From assembly GCA_023935145.1 (NCBI GenBank), contig CM043699.1, positions 73,551,138 through 73,615,137 on the forward strand: 64,000 bases of DNA, read 5' to 3'. Positions within the stretch are counted from its first letter, which is position 1. Each line of letters begins with the position of its first letter. Below are positions 56,572 to 64,000 of this stretch, in pieces. The DNA comes from Bretschneidera sinensis. Its lineage: Eukaryota; Streptophyta; Magnoliopsida; Brassicales; Akaniaceae. Both the position numbers and the translations under genes were made by a program. Under the pieces are notes generated by a model that did no database searches, had not been told where the DNA came from, and saw only the letters and a program-made list of their open reading frames with translations.

Positions 56572-59500
56572 CATCCCAAGTGGTCCCTACTTAGAATGGC
56601 TCCTATACCTTTTGACACTGAGGGCCTTGACTAAAGATGCAAACATATCAATGAAGCAACAATTCTTTCAATCATTTCAATTTAATACTAGAATCTTGAA
56701 TACAATAAATGATTTAATACAAATTATCAACTCTAAATTTTTACAAGAGATACAAAGAAATTGAAATTTTTTTCAAGTACTTCTAACTCAAATTCTTTTG
56801 CAATTACTAAACCAAAAATAAAACTTAAAATCCCAAGGAAACTAAAAAATAAGGATGTCGTGGACGATGACCTTACTAAGGTCCTCCATCAACTCTAACC
56901 ATAAATCTTCCGGTGACTTTCCTGAAATATTAGTGAAAAAAGGGGTGACTAAAACATCTTACTAAGACTAACCGTTTTAGGGACATTCTTCTTAAATTCC
57001 AATTCTCATCATATATGTTATAAGTAGATATAGGTGTAAAATGACTTACATCTTTTAGATTTTTCAAAGGAGAATCCAATCTTCAAAAAATTAAATATTT
57101 ATTATATAAATACAATCTTACCATAACATTTGTGCAAACTATTTATTTATAACATTCATCTCCTTATATATTCTTATTATATCACAAGCAATTATCAACC
57201 ACAAGTATTTCATTTAATAAGTCACATCATATGCCTTTCATAGGCCAAAATTCAAATACCCTTTGTGTGTTAAACACAAAACATCTTCATGGATTGAACA
57301 CAAATTTTGCCTCTCATGGTCTACATATAACTCATGCAACTCATGCGCCAAATATATTTCATGCCTCCCTTGGGCCAAATATACTTTATATCTCTCATGA
57401 GCCAAATATAATTCATCAATGGAAGAATGCAATGCAATATGATGCGAGTTCACTTCTTTAATCATTTCTCTTAATCTTAATTTCACATCATTCTCATGTA
57501 CCTCTTATTGGGCTAATCATAAAGTAATTGGGACTTCTCCCCACATAATTAATCTGGATCCCCTCCTTACCCCTTACTAGGTGGAGTCCTAATGTCTTAA
57601 CAATTTGGATCTCTTCCCTACCCCTTACTAGGTGGAGTCCTTTCATTTAAATAAACAGGAAACAATTAGGATCTCTTCCCTATCCCTTACAAGGCAGAGT
57701 CCTTAAATTTTAATCACTAGGAAACAATTAAGATCTGCTCCATACCCCTTACTAGGTGGAGTACTTACATTTAAATCATATGTAATAATTGTAAATCGTG
57801 ATCTAAGCAATCTTCGAATCAAGCATCCATCGACTACTCACATCATTAAATTCATAACTTTATAATCATGTACTAAATCTCACATCAATTTACTATACTA
57901 GTGAAGGAACGATTCATCAATTGAATTAAACAATTATTTATTTCACATAAGTCCATACATTAGTCATTTCCATTCAAGGGTGTACATTCACCACATTTTA
58001 ATACGTAGGCATCAAGCCATTCTATGTTCAATTCTTATGCAATCACATCACTTCATACATGTATACATTTCTCATTTTCACTATTAATTATAATTCAATA
58101 ACTTTTCAATTTAGTAGTCATCAACTCATGTAGTATATTTTTCATACTAGAGAGGTCATACCAAAAAGCTTATACAAGCAATCATATATAAATCTATGTA
58201 TATAGTTACATACTTAGTATTTATTTTCAAATAGTTTTTGAGTATGGTTCCAATCGCTATACTAGTTATATTCTCATATGTCTATCATTATAAGTTATCA
58301 CAAAACCTCAACCTCTATGTACGCATCAATCTTAATATACTAATATTTATGATTTCATAATTTAATTATATTGCATACTTTTAAACATGCTATAACACTT
58401 ATTAAAAGTAAAGTGAACCTTACCTTTGTTGTACCAAGCTCCAACCTTGGATTACTTAGCCTTTGGTGTTTTTCTTCGATCACACCTAATGTATATAATT
58501 AGTTATTATATTTATTTCTGAAACATATAATTTAAATATACCCAAGCATACCATAAAGCTCATACTAGCAAACAAAACTAGAGGTTAAGTCACAAATCTT
58601 TTTCCTTTTATATAAAACTTTTATATGCCTTGTTCTCGCATGGTTTAAAACAAATGAAATCCTTTCAAGATCTTTTCTTTCAAAACCTTAACATGTTTTT
58701 AAACTCATAGCACCTTGGAAGAATTCTATGGTTGAAATATTTAACAAGAGTGGATCATTTTGGGAAAAATGAGGCTGAAAGCAAGTTCAGGGTCTCAAAC
58801 AGTCGAGGGTCCATATTGGGTAATCGATTGTATACTGCCTATAGATTCACATAGTAAATTATCTAAATGGACGGTTGATTGTCCAAGATCAAATAGTTTC
58901 ATAGTCGACTGTTCTCATTGGACAGTCAACTATTTGGTCACGATTTTAAAAAAGTTTTAAAGCAAAACTTCATTTTTCTTCAAAATAACTTATTGTCTCC
59001 CATGGGACTTCCAATCTAAAATAGATACAAGTTCTTAAGGGTTTCAAATCAAAGATTAAACATTACCCTAAGTATATTTCATATGAAAACACATCAAACT
59101 TAGAAATTCATCACAAAATCATTTTCTTTGAAAACAACTTTCTTCTCAAGCTTTTCTCGATCATACTTTTCTATTCGAGCTTCTAAAACTTCACATCGTA
59201 GAGTAATAAACAAGCGTAATTCTTTAAAAGTAAAGAAGAACAAGATATACCTCAAGGTTGACAAGAAATTATCATCCTTTCCTTTCTCTTTCCTTCCTTC
59301 TTTCCTTCTTTCTCGCATCTTCTCTTTCTCTCTTTTTCTCTTTAGGTTTCTAGAGATTTCTAGCACTTGCTAGATTCCAACTCTCCACTAATTGCATAAT
59401 AGCCATTATAGCTTGTACATTTTCGTATTTTCACCACATAACTTTCTAAATTTTTGTTTTTGTTTAGTTTCACTTACTATTCCTCAAAAGTTCTACAAAA

Positions 59501-59683
59501 TTTCAAATGAAAACTATTTTGAATACTCAGTCCTTAATTATTTACTTGTCCCTAAATTCCACAAACTCAAGTACAATCGAAAATAAAAATTAACTCAAAA
59601 CTAAACAAGTGATACCAATAATGCACCACAGTGAAACTCTGTGACTTCTAATACTATAAATAAACACTAGGCTCTACAATTCC
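56572..59683 (-). repeat. 3' LTR of the Tekay-like element
   Basis: About 3.1 kb, starting TGTAATGACCCATCCC on the plus strand. It holds four copies of CTTACTAGGTGGAGTCCT (57540-57770) and a palindrome cluster (58795-58945). The purine-rich leader (minus strand, 59265-59345) is followed by a splice-donor-like ACCTTGAG|GTATAT at 59250. Confidence 0.7.
57535..57775 (-). repeat. Four direct repeats in the Tekay-like LTR
   Basis: Units around CCCTTACTAGGTGGAGTCCT, about 60-65 bp apart. Confidence 0.85.
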
Positions 59684-59712
59684 CCCCATTAATAAAAATT
59701 TCATCCCCGAAA
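59684..59712 (-). other. Polypurine tract and pol-end landmark of the Tekay-like element
   Basis: Minus strand: GGGGATGAAATTTTTATTAA then TGGGGGGAATTG at the LTR border. Confidence 0.75.
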
Positions 59713-62700
59713 TTTTCTTAACTAGGGTTCACAAGTATTGGGCTTATCACTTCCCTAGTTCGTCTCAAACTTTCATTCAATCAACCCTTTAAACAAGAGC
59801 ATTATTCAAAGTCTATTCCTTCACATTTTTATTTACCCTTTTATTTCACAAAAAAAGATCTTCGATATCTCTTATTCTTCTTTGAATCCTTTAACTTTTG
59901 TCTTTCCTTGATAACCATAGGCACATCATAATCCATTTCATAGCAACACTTGAACACTTTTATGAATTAGTCAATTCTATTTATAGTTAGTTGTCCCATT
60001 CTACATATCTCCATTCTAGCTTTATCACTTAGTTGCCTTCAATAATAACTTACCTAATTTATCCTTAAACTTTACTTGTGCCTCTCAAAGATTTTCCTTT
60101 ACATGACTTTTCCTTTGGTGTTGATCATACTTCAAGTTTTACCATTCTCTTAGAATCTTTCTGTCTCTTTACATAAGTTCATATATTAAATCTTCTACTC
60201 AAGAATTATAACTCACCTCAAATCATCATTTCTTTTACTTAGGAGGCTATCTGCCTCAAAACTTTCTAAGGATCTTTATCCTATAACCTTATAGTTATTA
60301 GTCCTTGTATTAACCAATTCTCACATCAAATCCCTAAACAAATAATTTCCTAAATTTCTAACTTCTTACTCATTTGTACATACAACATCTCAAATCATAC
60401 TTAGAATCTTATCTTAAAATTTATAGCTTTTTCTCTTCTCTAACTTATCCTTCCATACTTTTATTTCTTCTCCTTATAACTGTTCTATCCTTAATATCTT
60501 CAATTACTTATTACCTTCCACATTTTAGACTTCGAAGAAAGTTCCAACTGAATCAATGATTAGATACAATTCCGAAATTTTTAGAATCTAAATTAACATG
60601 TTCTCAACCTCTTAATTTGCTATCAAAGTCATTAATTTATCGAATTACTCCATCTCCTTCTAATTTTAACAACACGGACAGATATAAGCACCCAATAAAT
60701 TTTTCATCATTCTTAAGTTCTAATGTCTCATCCTTTTTTACAGTAACTGGATGGTAACACAAATTTCCTCGATTCTTACTTGATCTCTTATCGTCTAGTT
60801 TACCGAAATATAATATCCCTACCCCTTTATTTCGCCATTAACTTTCCAAAAATCTTTACATGCTCGAGTTCCTTTTTTATTTAACAATACCTTCAAAATA
60901 ATACTCAATATTTACAGCATAAAATCTTAATCAAATCTTAAAAAGCTTCCCTTAACTCAATCATAAATGGTACCTTCCTTCGCATACTTAGTAAAGTTCT
61001 ACTTTTAACTCTTTTAAGTTTCTCATTGACTCGTTGATTAGCTTAAGATTTTCTTTCCAACTTTCATTAAGTTTCCTCATAGATTAATAATGTTTAATAA
61101 CCTCTAACCATTCAAACTATCTCATTAATAAACATTTCTTTAAACATTAACCCTTCCTAGGGTGCTCCGAACTTTAAAAGCTCCTAAGATATTACTCATT
61201 TCTAATAATCCTCATTCTTTCTTCCATTTTTCTTGTTCAACTTTCTCCTGGCCTTGCGTACCATATCCATCTCTCTTCTAAGTCACATTCCCAAGATACA
61301 TCTAATTAAGTAACAATTTCTTTCTCTAAGAAAACATAACAGACATTCGCAATTCACAAATCCTTATAACATTAATGACCATCCTTTCTAATACTCTAGC
61401 CATAAATACAACAAGTCATCTATAAATCTTTCGATCTATTATCGTTTCAAAAAATGGATTCGTCATCACACATCTATTAGCATAACCAAGTCAATATTCC
61501 ACTCATTATATTTCAATAGCTTCCTACCATACCTGATTCCTTACACTAATCACTTATCCAAAAATGTATTCTTACTTCTTTATATACTCGTTGCTTCATC
61601 TATGCCCTTACCAATACTTTAATTATCCATTTTTAAATCTCGCACTCTAATGATATACTTGCAACTTTTGTGAATCATTACTACTTCCTAACTCTTGAAC
61701 TTCCCATATTTTTAAATTGCTAACATAGTCCGGATTTTCAAAGTACTTCAAACTGACATTCAAATAACTACTTTTAATCTATGTTCAACTCTCAAACACA
61801 AGCACATTCAAACCCACAAATCAAAACTCTATTTGTTTCAAATTAAAAATCTCTACAGTTTCCATAATAACTATTTATTAAGTCAATGTTACACAATATC
61901 TGAACAATCATTTCTCACAAGCACAATAGTGCAAACAACATGAAAAGGAAAAAATCAATGAAACATGTTTACATAAATCGAATTTAGTTTCGCTAATTTA
62001 GCATAACTCATTCCTTTAAGGAAACATTCTTAACAAAATCTTCAATTCTTTTTAATTTTTAGTTCATTAATAATCCACAATGTCCACAACATCAAAGCAA
62101 AAATTTTCGAGTAAAATTGCTCCTCTTATGAGGAAAACCTTTCTTTACTCCTTTCACTTTACTATACTTCCTCCAACAACCAAACAACATAACAACGTCT
62201 TTACAAACACATGAATGACATAATAATCAAATTATTTGCTTCAATTTAAAAAATTCACAATCCATGATTTCATCAAGGGCAATTATCCATAAGGTTTCAC
62301 AAAACATAACAAGTCAATTCAAAAAAGTTAAGTTCACTAAATCATGGTAAGACTTCAAGTTAGCAATATGATTTAAAGAGAGAAAAAAAAATTATTCTCA
62401 ATTTTTTTATCTTTCAACATTTTCATCAAACATTTGGGCACATAAAATTTTCCGCAATTGCACAAGGACATATCAATCAAACATTTCTTTACACTAATGT
62501 ATCTTATCAAATACTCTCATCAAAAGTATTATTAACGAGACTCCATAACACAACAATTCAATCCTAACAACATCAAATTCACATAACAATCACACAAAAA
62601 TCGACTGAGCTTAAATCTCAAAAAACATTACTCGTACTTAAACCATTATATGTTTTAACTCCTAAATGGAATCCTCTCTAACTCTACATAACCGACTTTC

Positions 62701-62773
62701 TATAACTACTCCATGCATAATGCACCATGCACCATGCACCATGCAACTAAGTCTGCAGAACCTTAAACCTAAA
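59713..62773 (-). other. Non-coding interior of the Tekay-like element
   Basis: 3.1 kb without any recognisable protein domain in six frames. The plus strand is strikingly poor in G and rich in T, so the sense strand is poor in C throughout. A short repeat ACCATGC occurs three times at 62722-62742, near the primer site. Confidence 0.6.
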
Positions 62774-62785
62774 GCTCTTACACCA
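62774..62785 (-). other. Primer binding site of the Tekay-like element
   Basis: Minus strand TGGTGTAAGAGC, two changes from the tRNA-Met site TGGTATCAGAGC. Confidence 0.65.
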
Positions 62786-63249
62786 AAAATGGCCCCATTT
62801 GGGATAGGTCATTACATTTTCAATACTAAACACCTTGACTCAAGAAGCAAACATATCCATCAAGTAACAATTCTTTCAATCATTTCAATTTAATACAAAC
62901 ATAGAATCTTGAATACAATAAATGGTTTAATATAAATTAGCAACTCTAAGTTTTTACAAGAGAGACAATAAAAAGGAAAAACTTTTTCAAGTACTTCTAA
63001 CTCAAACATCTTTTACAAATACTAAACCAAAAACAAAACTTAAACTCCCAAGAAGACTCCACAATGAGGATGTCGTGGACGATGACCTTACTTAGGTCTT
63101 CCATCAACTTTGACCATAAACCTTCCAGTGACTTTCTTGAAATATTAGTAAAAAAGATGGGGTGAGCTAAAAAGCTCAATGAGTAGTCATCAACTCAAGT
63201 AGTATATTGTTCATACTAGAAAGGTCATACCAATAAGCTTATAGAAGCA

Positions 63250-63291
<42 letters not shown>

Positions 63292-64000
63292 AATACTAAG
63301 TATTTATTTTGAAATAGTTTTGGAGTATGGTTCCAATCGCTATGCCCATTATATTCTCATACATCTATCATTATAGGTTATCCCTAAACCTAAACCTCTA
63401 CGTACACATCAATCTCAATATACTAATATTTATGATTTCATAATTTAATTATATTGCATACTTTTAAACATGCTATAGTGCTTACTAAAAGTAAGATGAA
63501 TCTCATCTTTGTCGTACCAAGCTCAAACCTTGGATTACTTCTTAGCCTTTGGTGTTTTTCTTTGATCACGCCTAATGTATATAATTACTTAGTATACTTA
63601 TTCAAGAAACATATAATTTAATATACCTAAGCATACCATAATGCTCATATTAGAAAACAAAACTAGAGATTAAGTCCTAAATCTTCTTTCTTTTGTATAA
63701 AACTTTTATAAGCCTTGTTCCTGTATAGTTTAAAACAAATGAAATCCTTTCAAAACCTTGAGAGGTTTTTAAACTCATAGCACCTTGGAAGAAGTCTATA
63801 GTTGGAATATTTAACAAAAGTGGATCATTTTGGGAAAATTGGGGCTGAAAGCAAATTCAGGGGATTGAACAGTCGATTGTCAATATTGGGCAGTCGACTG
63901 TAGACTACCCACAGAGTTTCACAGACAGTCGACTGTTTAGTCACGATTTTAAAAAAAATTAGGGAAAAACTTTATTTGTCTTCAAAATAAATTCTTGTCC
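62786..64000 (-). repeat. 5' LTR of the Tekay-like element, partial
   Basis: Aligns with 56605-59000 but lacks about 1.1 kb (the part matching roughly 57000-58110, including the four direct repeats) and the last ~18 bp before the primer site. Runs off the window. Confidence 0.7.
63253..63287. repeat. (AT)n microsatellite
   Basis: About 17 repeats at the position where the other LTR reads CATATATAAATCTATGTATA (58187). Confidence 0.95.

Larger units (their letters stand above)
56572..64000 (-). mobile_element. Tekay/Del-like non-coding retrotransposon, minus strand
   Basis: 3' LTR 56572-59683, polypurine tract, 3.1-kb interior, primer site and a 5' LTR leaving the window. The tract context (minus strand AAATTTCGGGGATGAAATTT then AATGGGGGGAATTG) and the leader after the primer site (TTTAGGTTTAAGGTTCTGCA) are those of Tekay/Del chromoviruses. 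No gag or pol is readable in the interior, so it is non-autonomous or extremely decayed. Confidence 0.7.

Noticed and set aside
56091..56594. Ser- and Pro-rich ORFs (74-110 codons) on both strands
   Set aside because: They come from repeats spaced by multiples of 12 bp and overlap in several frames; no start context or homology.
59128..59373. Overlapping ORFs rich in Lys/Glu or Ser/Phe
   Set aside because: They lie on the purine-rich leader of the Tekay-like LTR; low complexity only.
56572..62814. A single DNA transposon bounded by TGTAATGACCCATCCC and its reverse complement
   Set aside because: Sequence after 62814 repeats that after 56620 in direct orientation, and a primer site and polypurine tract are present, which fits two LTRs better.

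Overview
The window looks like intergenic heterochromatin of a eudicot plant. It is AT-rich and I found no intact host gene. Nearly everything recognisable belongs to plant LTR-retrotransposon lineages: Ty3/gypsy Tat, Athila, Reina-like and Tekay/Del-like, and Ty1/copia SIRE plus one other copia. There is also one Tourist-like MITE, microsatellites and duplication scars. Lineage names come from domain order, LTR length, primer-binding sites (PBS), polypurine tracts (PPT) and motifs read by eye; no database search was run.

Left part (1-19874): the 3' half of a decayed Tat element (Tat1, + strand) has polymerase remnants (1-2816), a broken antisense accessory ORF (3306-4030), a 53-bp tandem array and a 3' LTR (19398-19874). 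It hosts a truncated copia (4035-5520, - strand), which was entered by a truncated Athila (Athila2, 5521-about 7960, - strand). A complete but decayed Athila (Athila1, 8098-17741, - strand) lies in Tat1 sequence beside the deletion scar that cut Athila2. A Tourist-like MITE (18257-19360) with a huge AT-rich core sits just before the Tat1 LTR.

Middle (19875-40642): a second Tat (Tat2, - strand) consists of one LTR and a 3.5-kb array of 53-bp repeats in four domains. A Reina-like chromovirus fragment follows (25130-26527 and 30515 on), split by a coding-less Athila (Athila3, 26528-30514) with both LTRs and near-perfect target-site duplications (TSDs). An unidentified ~850-bp repeat occurs as two inverted copies (20133-20976 and 31258-32106). 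After it come degraded LTR-like sequences, TA microsatellites, a 1.1-kb tandem duplication that includes a Tat LTR (36034-38275), and an antisense gypsy gag remnant (38400-40540).

Right part (40643-64000): a third Tat (Tat3, + strand; LTR 40643-41153) has its gag split by a Tekay-like solo LTR, which is itself split by a complete SIRE copia element (43817-53579, perfect TATAG TSD) with an env-like ORF. Tat3 resumes at 54594, where the gag end joins directly to the last codons of pol, then runs into a repeat array spaced in multiples of 12 bp. It is interrupted at 56572 by a Tekay-like non-coding element on the - strand that leaves the window on the right.

The elements do not work together as a pathway: the layout is a record of insertion into older insertions, followed by deletion and decay. 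The most interesting unexplained structure is (a) a conserved hairpin-rich non-coding module shared by three Athila copies with different LTRs, (b) clusters of TCGA-centred palindromes in LTRs of unrelated families, and (c) the Tat 53-bp/12-bp arrays.
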